A stretch of 64,000 bases of DNA. Source: Asterias amurensis. Its lineage: Eukaryota; Echinodermata; Asteroidea; Forcipulatida; Asteriidae. Positions within the stretch are counted from its first letter, which is position 1. The number at the start of each line of letters is the position of its first letter. The notes beneath the pieces were generated by a model. It did not search any database, had not been told where the DNA came from, and saw only the letters and a program-made list of their open reading frames with translations. The translations under genes were made by a program, and so were the position numbers. The stretch is from positions 14,020,284-14,084,283 of the forward strand of contig NC_092654.1 in the NCBI RefSeq assembly GCF_032118995.1, read 5' to 3'. Shown in pieces: positions 44,149 through 54,438 of the stretch.

Positions 44149-44388
44149 GTATCATGGTGTATCACTACATGCATAAAATAACAAACCTTGTTCCACAACT
44201 TTGTGTGCTATCAGATGCATAATAAAGAGCTTTAGCTGAAGTCGTTATAATTTGAGTGAGAAATTACTTCTTGCGCAAACACTACGTTACTTCAGATGGA
44301 GCCGTTTCTCACATTATTTACTATCAACCAAAATTTTTATGCTAACAATTTTTTTTAGTTATTACCAATAGTGACATGACAGGGGGTT
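44149..44388. repeat. TTAA-MITE, strongly diverged
   Basis: CATGCATAAAATAACAAACC, GGAGCCGTTTCTCACAT and TTACCAATAGTGACA are recognisable. Confidence 0.6.
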
Positions 44389-44576
44389 TTGGGACGGGCT
44401 GGTTTGCTTAATCATTGACCATGGATATAGTGGCAGGTACAGACAAAAACTTGTGTTTGTCGAGTGATTACGTCTCCCCTGTTTATATTTGCCTAAAGCT
44501 CTTTCTTATCTGAGGAATTCTTTGTTGTAATAAACACTTAACCCTCTTGCGTAATCCTTGGAGGTGGGGTTAGTCA

Positions 44577-44622
44577 CCCCCCCCCCACCACCCCCCGCCC
44601 CCCCCCCCCCCCCCCCCCCCCA
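44577..44622. repeat. Poly-C tract
   Basis: About 45 bases nearly all C, broken by a few A and G bases. The length may be unreliable in the assembly. Confidence 0.9.
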
Positions 44623-45407
44623 CAATGACATTTTTTAGCTGGCAGCACCAGAGCGTGAACGCATGTGTTCTACTCCCATCACAAGCTTCGCTTTAACAAG
44701 TACCTCATGTTCGAAGTTTTGCCTGTTTTTGACTCGGTTGTGAACAATTATGTAGGCCTAACTTTCTTTGGTAAACTGTGTTTTTAAATTTTATTTGGTA
44801 CATTAAGCTGTTCCCACATATAGCAGTCGGAAGCAGTTTTGCATCTTTCTGGTCTCGGTTTAAAGCAGTTTTTATTCTATAATGTATGCCTAAGTTTTTT
44901 TTGACACTGTTTTTCATGTAGGTTTTATGGATGTAGAAATTTTGCTATTTCTACCTCCATGGTTTTATCACGTTAACTGTACACCTGCATATGGAGACCT
45001 AATTTTCCCACCATTGTTTTGTTACAAACTTTCCAACTGTGGACCTTACCCCCGACCGGGGACCCTATTTATCATGTTTTGTTACATAATAGTTCTCCGG
45101 TTTGCAATGTTTTTCTTCTGCACTTAAGAAATGCCATCCTCAACAATTTGCCCTCGGTTTGAATGTGAATACCTAACCACACACACAACCGATGCACGTC
45201 TAGCCAGCTCTCCATGGTTGCAGCATGGAGGAAGGTTGCAGCACTGAGGAAGGAAATTTTGTGGACATTTCTTTAATCTATACTTTAAAAAAATCTTGTT
45301 ATTCAACACTGTAAAAACACTGTTGGACCAGTGTAAGTTCACATAGTGTTTCAAGTCCCTACATTATGTGGACTTCTTTTGTTCTCAGGTCCACACTTCG
45401 ATTGCGT

Positions 45408-45715
45408 TGAACACTGGGCACCTTTGGTAAAATTTGAACTCAATTGGTTGTCGAATTTGCGAGATAATAATGGAAAAACACCTTTTTTATACAAAGTTGT
45501 GTGCTCATTCAGATGCTTGATTTTGGGACCTCAAAATTTTATTTCTGTGGTCTCGAAATCAAGTTCAAATATTTTAGTAGACAATTACTTCTTCAGAGAG
45601 AGCCGTTTCTCACAATGTTTTATACTATCAACAGCTGTCCATTGCTTGTTACCAAGTAAGTTTTTATGCTAACAATTATTTTTTATTAATTACCAATAGT
45701 GTGCAGTGCCTTTAA
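45408..45715. repeat. TTAA-MITE, inverse, nearly full
   Basis: AACACTGGGCACCTTTGGTA to CCAATAGTGTGCAGTGCCTT followed by TTAA at 45712. Internal GAGCCGTTTCTCACAATG is present. Confidence 0.75.
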
Positions 45716-46457
45716 AACAAGATCCAGTTTTTGGGGGTCCTGCTATTAAGTTCTTAGTCCGTGTACAAAAAAAATCTCTTTTGTGGTCCAGGTTGAACGA
45801 AGAATTCCCTTGCGGGGTACATTGCTCAATCCTGTAAGTTCACACACCCGACTGAACATGTAATTTATCTGGAATAATCAAAGCCATTATTAACCATTCA
45901 AACAAACATTTTTTTTGACAAGTTTTGGTGTTACAAATTCAATTCATTCTAGTTCTTTAATATAAGTAAAAACAACAGTTATTGCACAAGTATTTTAAAT
46001 CTTGAAAATATTTTACGGATAAAAAAATTGAATATATCGTTATGCATTGACAATTATTCAATAACAATGTATTAACATAGGGAAAAGACTAATCCAGCCA
46101 CTTGAGGGCAGCAAACAAACCGAGCACCAGTAATGTGTATTCAGACAGATGCGTCAAATTGCTATTATTAGAAGCCATGAAAACAATTCCCAAATGAATA
46201 ATGTGCACTCAGGGTCGGGGTGCAAGACTGGACTACAAATTTGGCTTGCTTAATGGTTGTTTTGTACCACGTTGCACTTCAACTGGATTGAACATTGCCT
46301 TCTTAGCAACTAACGCATCCGGTCCACTACAACTCTCTCAAATTTTGACAAAACACAGCTCTGCAGGTAAAACTGGTAAACTCTGAGATTCATCCTTTGA
46401 TAAATTATTGTAAGCCTCACAGTCCTAATCATCCCCTTAAAAAGATACTGTTTTTGT

Positions 46458-49400
46458 TCATGATTTGGAGTCCTCCAATTGATGGAGACTCTCCAGAAGA
46501 CGAATGTAACTCCTATAGTAATCTGTTGGCTTTTCAATATGAATGCTTCTTAGGATGTTTACAGTCTGGTTTTGTGATTCCATGTTGCTGAACGTTCTAG
46601 AACGGGTTTCGGAGGGGCCTCCTGGATGACTTTCTGATGGGTCTCTTGAATGGCTTTCAGAAGGGCCTTGGAAATGGCTTTCAGAGGAGTGTCCTTCGGA
46701 ATGGCTTTCAGAAGGCCCTCTGCACCGGCTTTCAAGTTGGCTTTGGAAATGGCTTTCAGATGGGCCTTTGGAATAACTTTTGGAGGGGCCTCCTGTATGT
46801 CTTTCAGATGGGTCTCTGGAATGGTTTTCAGATAGGCCTCTCGAAAGGGTTTCGGCAGATGGGTTTCTGGAATGGCTTTCAGAAGGCCCTCTGGAACGGC
46901 TTTCAGAGGGGCCTCTTGAACAGCATTTAGATGAAGCTCTGGATAGACTTTCAGAGGAGGCTCTTCCAGCGTGGACACTTGAAGGGCTTCTTGTATTTGA
47001 TTGTCTGTTTTTATGCCGGTTGATATCATTAGGTTCCTCTAAATGTTCTCTTCCCATGAAATAAGATTGTGGGGATGTGCTACCCGTATGACACCTTGGT
47101 AGTTGTTGACAGCAACTGATTAAAGACTTACTTGTTGTTTCTTCACCTGATCTCTCCTCAAGGACTACGGAATGCTTGCCGGAGCTTCCAACTGAATGCT
47201 TCTCCTGATCTACATTGGAAGTGGATGCCGCCATGCTAGAGCTTACAGGGCATCCATGGATGGTGCATGAGCTACAATCTTGACGTCTCATTGGATTCTC
47301 AATTAATATTTGTTCCTCCTGGTTTAATAATACCGGGACTCGATTGCTTGTACGGTCAGTGTCTTGGTTTATTTGTTGTTTACTGGATATCGAGTCCTCC
47401 AGGTGTGATCCTAAGGGGTTTTTATGAGAGCTGTCGGGACAAACACGAGTCTGATAAGCAGTTACACTCGATGACACAATGTGATTGGGGAGAATGTGAC
47501 TTATCTGATTATTTGTATTTGTTTGAGTGGTTTTGATTGGCTTAACAAGGTTTCTCTTTTCACAGAGGCTGTCTTTGACTTGAGAGAGGTCATGACCACT
47601 CTTAGCATGAGTCGCATTCTCATGAAGATGACAACTATTTTCAAGGAGCCTTAATTTCTTTGATGGTCGATCATCTTTGTCATTTGAGCTACTATCTGCC
47701 ATCTGAAAACTGGCTGACGACTGCAGGAGATGTTCGAGGTTGAAAGCGACTGATTTCTTGAAGAAGGCATGGCAAGCATGTTGCGGGTTCCCTTTTCGGG
47801 CAAGATCGATTATTTGTTTCTTATCTGTTGGTAAAGTGATACCAGCTTGACTCATGGAATTGCTGAGATGTAAGTCGTCAAAATGCTGGAACGGACAGCC
47901 ACCCTCTTCACCATGTCCCATGCTACAATCCTGAAAAGACAAGTCAAATTGTGTTATTATTGCGTTGTGCTGTGGGGCAGATCCAATTATGCTTGCAAGC
48001 ATGAACAGTGTGACATGTTTGACTCATGACTAATACTTGAAATGTGTTCAGTATATATTTGGTTTGCTGTAACACCATGTGTGTATCTACTTGCCAGGTA
48101 GATACAGTTCCTTAGAGAACTGTCTTGCTTTATATTCTACTACCACAGAGTAGATTTTCAGGAGACTTCTCAGCTCTGAAAAGAACTGTCCTGCTTTTTA
48201 ACAACTATCTGGGCCGAAGGTAGAAAATCGGCCGGGACTACTACTCTAGCTTTTTTGGGATTAATGTGTACTTCACTACCGTGGAATGAATTCTTAATTT
48301 GTCTCAATTTTTCGACTAGCTTGCTCCAGTCATCGTCGGGTAACACACAATTTTTGTGTTTCATGTTACAGTTGGGGAAATCTGATACAATGTGCCTCAA
48401 ATGTATTAGAATGTACCTGTAAGGAACGGCAGCTGTGAGCTCTGTAGTTAACCCTTGACCCCTCCAAACCATACAGGTGTCTGATGCTATAGGTGTACCT
48501 CCTTCCATCACGCTGCCAATTATGTGTGCATCCAGGTGTGTTTTCATGGCAACGGGGCGTCTGGGAGTACTCTCTTTGCCAGAACCTCAGGGCTTGGGTG
48601 ATTGGCAGACCGATCTCCTTCAGGAACAGTGTGTACTGAATCTATCACAAAACAAGAAGCGCAAGTTTATTATGTTAGTTGGAACTTGTATAATCATTAA
48701 AGCTGTAATCAATTTAGTTTAAAGTTCCTAATAAATAGATTAATGTGCATATCTCACATCTTATGGAGCATTGGGACCTTTGCAAAATAGGTAACTTTTA
48801 TTCATTCAATGTATGTGGGAATCCAACCTTCAAACAAACATTTGAATTCTTGCAAGAGTTCTATAAAGTCTATCTGAAATTGTATCGCCAATTAAAGTAT
48901 AATTTGGAATCAGAAATATAGACTCACCCTAGAGAAGTGTCTCAGCCTGTGTTTTTTCCGCAACACACGATGTAGATGCTGCATACATGGTGGGAAACAT
49001 ATTGATATTTTATCGATATCCAGATCCGACACGTGTCCGCATTCCATAGTTACGTCAGGTGTGGTGATCCTCCTTCCTGCATAGTACAGTCCTCTGATTT
49101 CATGAAGCAAATCGACCATCCGTTCATCTTCACTTATTACGCTTCGGACAGAAAGGCGAGCATCGGCCATACCATCTAAGACTATGTTCTCAAAGAAGAA
49201 GGCCATCACCTTCAGAATGTCTGCAATGGGTACCTCGGCCACACCCCTGTCCAGTACCACACACCTCCTGGCCACAAGAGATAGCACATACTGAAAGGGT
49301 ACCTTGATGGAGTCTGACCTGCTTCCATCCAGGTACCTGGAAACGATACTATCCCAAGTCAGTCCACCAGCTCTCATCTCTTTTAAAGTCTTCAGTAAAT

Positions 49401-50115
49401 CGTGACAACTCGAAGAGCAGCCAGGAGGTAGGCGTGACAAAAACCGGTGTGTTGAGTTTAAAAGGCGAATGAGTTCTGTTGCGTTCATGCTGGAGAATCG
49501 ATAACAGAATAACTCTGTCTCTGCTCTGACACAAAATGATGCTAGCTCTGGATCTTGGCAGCAAGCTAATCTGAAAAATATAAAAAGAAAACTATAATCC
49601 AACTTGAACTTGGATAAAAGTATATAATATAAATAATATTTTAAGTGAAAGATTTGCCTAAAAAGACATCATACTTTCAGGTTCGTTTGATCATAAAAAA
49701 ATTATATAGATACTAGACCCAGTAACTGGGGCACTGTACTCCTTTTTTCGAAATTTTGACATTATCGCTAGTAGTAGTACAACTGATAATATGTCAAAAT
49801 TTCGAAAAAAGGAGTACAGCGCCCCAGTTACTGGGTCTGTTCTATATAGAGGGACATGTAAAAAGAAGAAAGGGAGAAAAAAAAATCACATCCAGCAGTT
49901 TACCTTAAAAGAAAATGAGACACTCTGTCCTTTGTGGTTCCCTCAATCAAACACTCAGAGTCGTCCGCCGTATCAGCGCGCTCCAAAAGCTCACGAAAAT
50001 CACCAATGCTGTCGCATCTCAACACCTGCTTCAGAAACCTCAACCGTTTCTTTCCAAATACAGATAAATTGTGCAAGTTATCGACGCCACTCGGGGGTTT
50101 AATGTAGAAGGCCAT
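46458..50115 (-). CDS. DNA primase large subunit (PRIM2-like) with long repetitive tail, four exons
   Basis: Large subunit of the Pol alpha-primase complex, needed to start RNA primers in the nucleus. Minus-strand exons 50115-49904, 49570-48928, 48641-48417, 47930-46458 give about 850 residues (human 509). Exon 3 could also start six bases later, at 48635. N-terminal domain: KDRVSHFLLR joined to LACCQDPELASF, matching human DHISHFILRLAYCQ. The C-terminal domain has FPPCMQHLHRVLRKKHRLRH, YTLFLKEIGLPITQALRFW and YSIRHLYGLEGSRVNY. Fe-S cysteines are Cys266, 356, 372 and 413, with spacing like human 287/367/384/424. The rest is a Ser-rich tail of about 420 residues with a basic RPSKKLRL near 445, an octapeptide array at about 693-803 and a C-terminal TDYYRSYIRLLESLHQLED. 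It has few introns and is quite divergent, so it may be a paralogue and not the main PRIM2. Confidence 0.92.
46600..46930 (-). repeat. 24-bp coding minisatellite (GPSESHSR octapeptide array)
   Basis: Lies inside the last PRIM2-like exon. About 13 units of eight codons, for example GPSESRSR, GPSESHSR, DPSERHTG, GPSKSYSK, GPSESHFQ, DPSESHPG. The frame stays open throughout, and most units keep Pro-Ser at positions 2-3. Long frames on the other strand here are shadows of this repeat. Confidence 0.9.
48052..48335. repeat. Fold-back element, partial copy
   Basis: TATATTTGGTTTGCTGTAAC, CTACTTGCCAGGTAGATACA and AAGAACTGTCCTGCTTTTTA match the left arm of the 14341 element; CGACTAGCTTGCTCCAGTCA matches its centre. 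In the last PRIM2-like intron. Confidence 0.75.
49715..49838. repeat. Near-perfect palindromic MITE
   Basis: AGACCCAGTAACTGGGGCAC...GCGCCCCAGTTACTGGGTCT: arms of about 50 bp with only a few mismatches around a short loop. In PRIM2-like intron 1. The close arm match suggests recent movement. Confidence 0.85.
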
Positions 50116-50919
50116 TTTATTCTCATACTCAACTGCTACATTGTTGAAGAAACAATGCTATCAAGATTTGACAGTGTTGATCGTTTCACAGTTACTAAAC
50201 CAAAACAATGCTATTCATTCAATTCAACACAACTTTCGTTTTGCCATGGGGGCTGCCATCTTTATTCATGTTTTGCGTCTAAGGATTAACTATTGGTGGC
50301 GCCATTGCTAAATTTTGCATGAAAATCTCGAACGACAAAAGATCAAGACTCAAAACAGACCGTCCTTTGATTTGCAGCGCATCGCTTAATTGGCTTTCCC
50401 TGACAAGTCCGGGAAAAGTAATACATTTACAAACTTTTTTGGGGAAAACATTGTTTTACAAGAGAGCACAAGCTATTGATAACCTAGTTTGCCGCCGGGG
50501 TGGCATGAGACTGTCCACCAGAGTATCTGCCCTCACACTTCTGTTAGAGAGCCCTTGTGACGTGAGATTCCCTCGTGAGATTGCTGTCCGCCCCAAACCA
50601 ACCCCACCCACCACCATAAGGCGAACTGTGAACCTCCTTCATATTCCAGTCCACATTAATTTCACATGGGGACACGGCCGACTGGGACATCCTCTTGAAC
50701 CTCTTTCTTCAGGCCATTAGAACAAACTTTGTGCAAATTTGAAATTTTTGGGAATAGTAATGGCTAACTGGCAGAACCTCATGATATTAGAAGGTCAAGT
50801 TTACTGCACCGACTTGCCCATGATTTTTCTCCGCTGGTGGGACCATTGTACCATGATTGTACTGAGATCTTGAGTCATCCGCGCCCCGCCCACACACCCA
50901 CCTCTGCTTATATGCCTGT

Positions 50920-51430
50920 GTCAGATGCAATTGTGTCCGCCATGCAATACTTTCCGTTCCGGACATTTTTGCATATGCAATCGTGGCCAGTAGGGCTATG
51001 CAAAAACCGTTTGGTGGACATGTACATGACTGTACATGTATTTGCGCGCGTAAGCGAGCGTGCATGCACTGAACATAGTCTCCATGGTATGCAGCATGAA
51101 TATTCATGTATTTTATGATTGCAGCGAATACCCAAACGGCCGAACATTTCCCATGTCATTCATGACATGCACTTAAAAAAATGGCGAACGTGTTCTGTCG
51201 ACCAAGGGCAATTAATTTACCGCAAGGACGGTTTTGCACGGGGCGGACACAACTGCTTATGCAAATGTGTCTGGGCGGACACAATTGCATTATGCAGCAG
51301 CGTCCGGGCGGACACGATAGCATTGTGCAAAACCGTCCGCCGGACATTATTGCATATGCAATAGTATTGCCGCCGGGGTGGCAGGAGATAGTATTGCATA
51401 GAGGACATAATTCCATACGACACCTGTCAG
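50920..51430. repeat. Cluster of GCGGACA and TTGCATATGCA motifs
   Basis: GTCCGCC or GGCGGACA pairs repeatedly with ATTGCAT or TGCATATGCAA in both orientations, densest at 51236-51420 (at least six pairs). One unit contains the octamer ATGCAAAT. Copies are too irregular to define a unit. Confidence 0.55.
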
Positions 51431-52071
51431 GCTCCGAGTTAATGAATTAAAAGACACACGCAATACTCTTTTAATTGGTTCAGCAGAAACGTGGTAGTTA
51501 GTATGTTGCTTTATTTTAAATGTCCACCTGAAGATCTACCAATCAGTTGTGGGGTGGTACGTGTGGGGGCGGGGGAGGGGTGCTCCCTGCACCCCCTGAT
51601 GAAGGGATGCTTTGAACTGTCCTTACTCTATGCTTTGAACTAAGTTGTTTTTCTTTTGAAAATTATTTAGTTTGAACATCATTTGACTTATAATAGGATT
51701 TTGAAGGTAGACATTTTTTTATAGCGCCGTTTTCCTTTTCTTTCCATGATTCCTTTTTACGTCTCTTTGGGGTTTTTTTTCAGGGCGAATGAGATTTCAA
51801 TCGGAGAATGATTTTGTTTTAGATCAAAAAGGAATGCATTGTTGTTCTAACCCAACTAGTATTCTAGACCGTTTAAAACAAAACAAAACATCAAATAATG
51901 TTATGGGCGCTAAGCATAGAGCTATAATAAAAGCTTTATGGTGCAAAGAGAAATCTGTCCCCAGAGACCCCCCTCAAAATCAATCGGTTCGGTTCAAGAT
52001 CCATGACTCGTTTTGAACAAAATTGTGTATAGCGCCCTCCATTGAGGATTGCGCGAGAGTATAGTGCATGC

Positions 52072-53528
52072 ATATGTGACCCGCTCTGACGAAATGAGGA
52101 TTGTCTAGTGAATTTCACTTTTGCATTTTTCATAATAATCCAATTAAGCAAGTCTTAATATTTTAAATGAACTAAAAATCAAGACCATACGACCTTCCTG
52201 TCTGAAATAATGTGGAATTTTCGACGACCTTGATGCTTAATGTTATGACGCGTTTTGGAAAAACACAAACTTCAGAAAAATTAATTTGAAAAAACGCGAC
52301 GTCTCACACACACTCATTAAAATAATAATTTTTATTTGTTTACGATAATGAAAACATCAATTTTTAACCCCCCGTGGTCAGGCAAACAAAATTACCAAAA
52401 TGAACAAACAACTCAACGAGAAGTAAGATTATGATGAGTAGACAATTTCAACAATAAGTTTGACAATGTTTACCTGAAATTTTAGAGCCATTTGCGTTGA
52501 TATTTCCAACTTGAAATGCGAGTTTTGTTTGCGTCAAGTCAAAACATAGTAAAGACAGCTGTCACTCAGCGCACAGCATCAACCCCCACGGGTATACTCG
52601 GCTTGAAGACCAGGGAACATTCGCAATTTCCCCGTGCATGTTTCTCATGATTTTAGCGAAATTTCTCACCCAGCATGAAGTTTAACTGAAAGATTATTCC
52701 TTTAACATTCAGAATTATTTGGGTTTGGAACAATTCAACCTTGAAAAACCACGAAACAATGATGGAAATTAGACACTGTTTTCCCAACGTTCGATAAACA
52801 TTCCACTGTCCACACGTCGTACGTGTAGCAAAGTTTGTGCATGGTACCCGCGCAGTGTCCGTGTGTACATTGCGTATTACCAGCGCTGCAACTGCATGGT
52901 ACCCGCGCAGTGTCCGTGTGAACATTGTCGTATTACCAGCGCTGCAACGAGCTATGGCAACAAGACCGGGTCGGGTGACGGACTCTCACGCTGAATGGAT
53001 AAACATACGCCTCGGTCTGTAAGCCATACTAATCTCGCGACGCGGATTTATGAATGAGAGATGTCATCGCTGATAAAACAGGGGTTGCCTTTGGTGACCT
53101 TTGAACCCCTTTCAGTGTTGACACGTGTTTTTGGTGGCTATATTTAGACAGCTCGGATCTTTGGCTTTCCAATGGTACTCTTGGTGGCGCTATGCAAGTT
53201 GTGTGAAAGGTTTTGCGACAGCGCCAAATTTGGTGTTTTCAATGAATGTTCGCTGTCTGTCCCGTGGGATTTGGAACATTTTTGGATAATTACGTCAAGA
53301 ACATGGCTCAGAAATCGTCTGTTTTTACATCTTTAGTAATCTTTTGACGAAAAGGTAAGACCATAGTAAGTTTCATCAAGATTTAGGCAACCCAAAAGTG
53401 TAGAAATAAAAAAATTAAAAATTTCAATAATTTTCAATAATTTTTTTGTTATGATTATGTTCGGTGTCAAATTACACGAAATGAAATTTTACTAGACATT
53501 CCTCATTTCGTCAGAGCGGGTCACATAT
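52072..53528. mobile_element. Nonautonomous DNA transposon, about 1.46 kb, TA target
   Basis: The left end, TGTGACCCGCTCTGACGAAA (from 52074), and the inverse right end, TTTCGTCAGAGCGGGTCACA (to 53526), match with few differences over about 45 bp. TA on both sides suggests a Tc1/mariner-type target duplication. No transposase frame is visible. The interior includes a 55-bp tandem duplication. Confidence 0.8.
52838..52948. repeat. 55-bp tandem duplication inside the TIR element
   Basis: Two adjacent units, TGCATGGTACCCGCGCAGTG...ACCAGCGCTGCAAC, differ at about three positions. GC- and CpG-rich compared with the surroundings. Confidence 0.88.
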
Positions 53529-54253
53529 TCACATTGAAAACACATGATGTCATACATGGGAAATGGCGACTAATCAAAGGCACAGTACGACAATTTTGAC
53601 ACTTTTATTGACCGCTTCTTCTTGTACAGTCTTCCAAAAAATTTCCTATTTTACTGGGCGGAAATAGCCTCTCATCTTTTTAGTAAACGTCAGGTATCAG
53701 AGGACTCAGGAGAACTTGAAAACTACAGTTCTTTTTTAAAGTGTAAGTAAAACTAGTAAAAGGAGGCCTAGTTTAAAAAAAAAAAAAAATGCGGAGTTAC
53801 ACCATTCCCTATTACCATCATACACCGCATTTGTTAACCTGCTAAATACCGAAGATTATTTGTTTTTAAGTGGAAACAATAACAAGCTAACTGTTGTTGG
53901 GGGATGCCGTATTGGAAAGCCATGGTATTCTAATCTAAGTATTGTATTTGTAAAATCCTGATTAACGAACCTATTTTTCCTCGCCTAATTTTTGTGGCCA
54001 AGTCTGAATCTACAGTCCCAACACTATTTTATTACTAAGTCAACATGGTAAAATAGTAATTTAAATAGCAATCTAGACAAGCTAAGTAAGGAGACTTGGC
54101 CACACACAAAAGTGGGGGTAGTCTTTAGAACTATTTTCTGTGCCTCGCCCTTGTTATTTTTGTTTGGCCTTGGTATTGTATGACATTGTTCTGCCCAAAC
54201 ATGACAATCGCACCAACTATACTTGGGACGGTGACTGCTCTATATTCCAACAG

Positions 54254-54438
54254 GTTCCGACACCCCTATGTTCCGACACCCCTATGTTTCGACACCCCTA
54301 TGTTCTGACAACTCAACCTATAATCCGACATCCCTATGTTCCGACACCCCTATATTCCGACACCCCTATGTTCCGACACCCATTTATTCCGACAACCAAA
54401 ACACCCCTATGTTCCGACACCCCTATGTTCCGACAACC
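54254..54438. repeat. 16-bp minisatellite
   Basis: Unit TTCCGACACCCCTATG, about 11 copies, some truncated or with one substitution. The apparent reading frames here are repeats read in three phases. Confidence 0.92.

Larger units (their letters stand above)
41784..46457. other. Intergenic: upstream of exon 1a to PRIM2-like 3' end
   Basis: Contains the 5' flank of exon 1a, including GTGGTCACACA and AGCTATATAGG also seen by exon 1b; a duplicated block at 43010-43165; diverged TTAA-MITEs at 42484, 44149 and 45408; a SINE body at 43350-43545; and a poly-C tract at 44577-44622. No gene recognised. Confidence 0.5.

Noticed and set aside
46637-47064. Plus-strand frames of 60-97 residues opposite the PRIM2-like tail
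   Set aside because: Antisense shadows of the 24-bp coding repeat. The minus strand has the long frame that is joined by splicing to conserved primase domains.
50319-50720. Open frame of 133 codons upstream of the PRIM2-like gene
   Set aside because: No family resemblance, no splice partner and a composition like intergenic sequence. It could be a promoter-proximal transcript, but there is no support.
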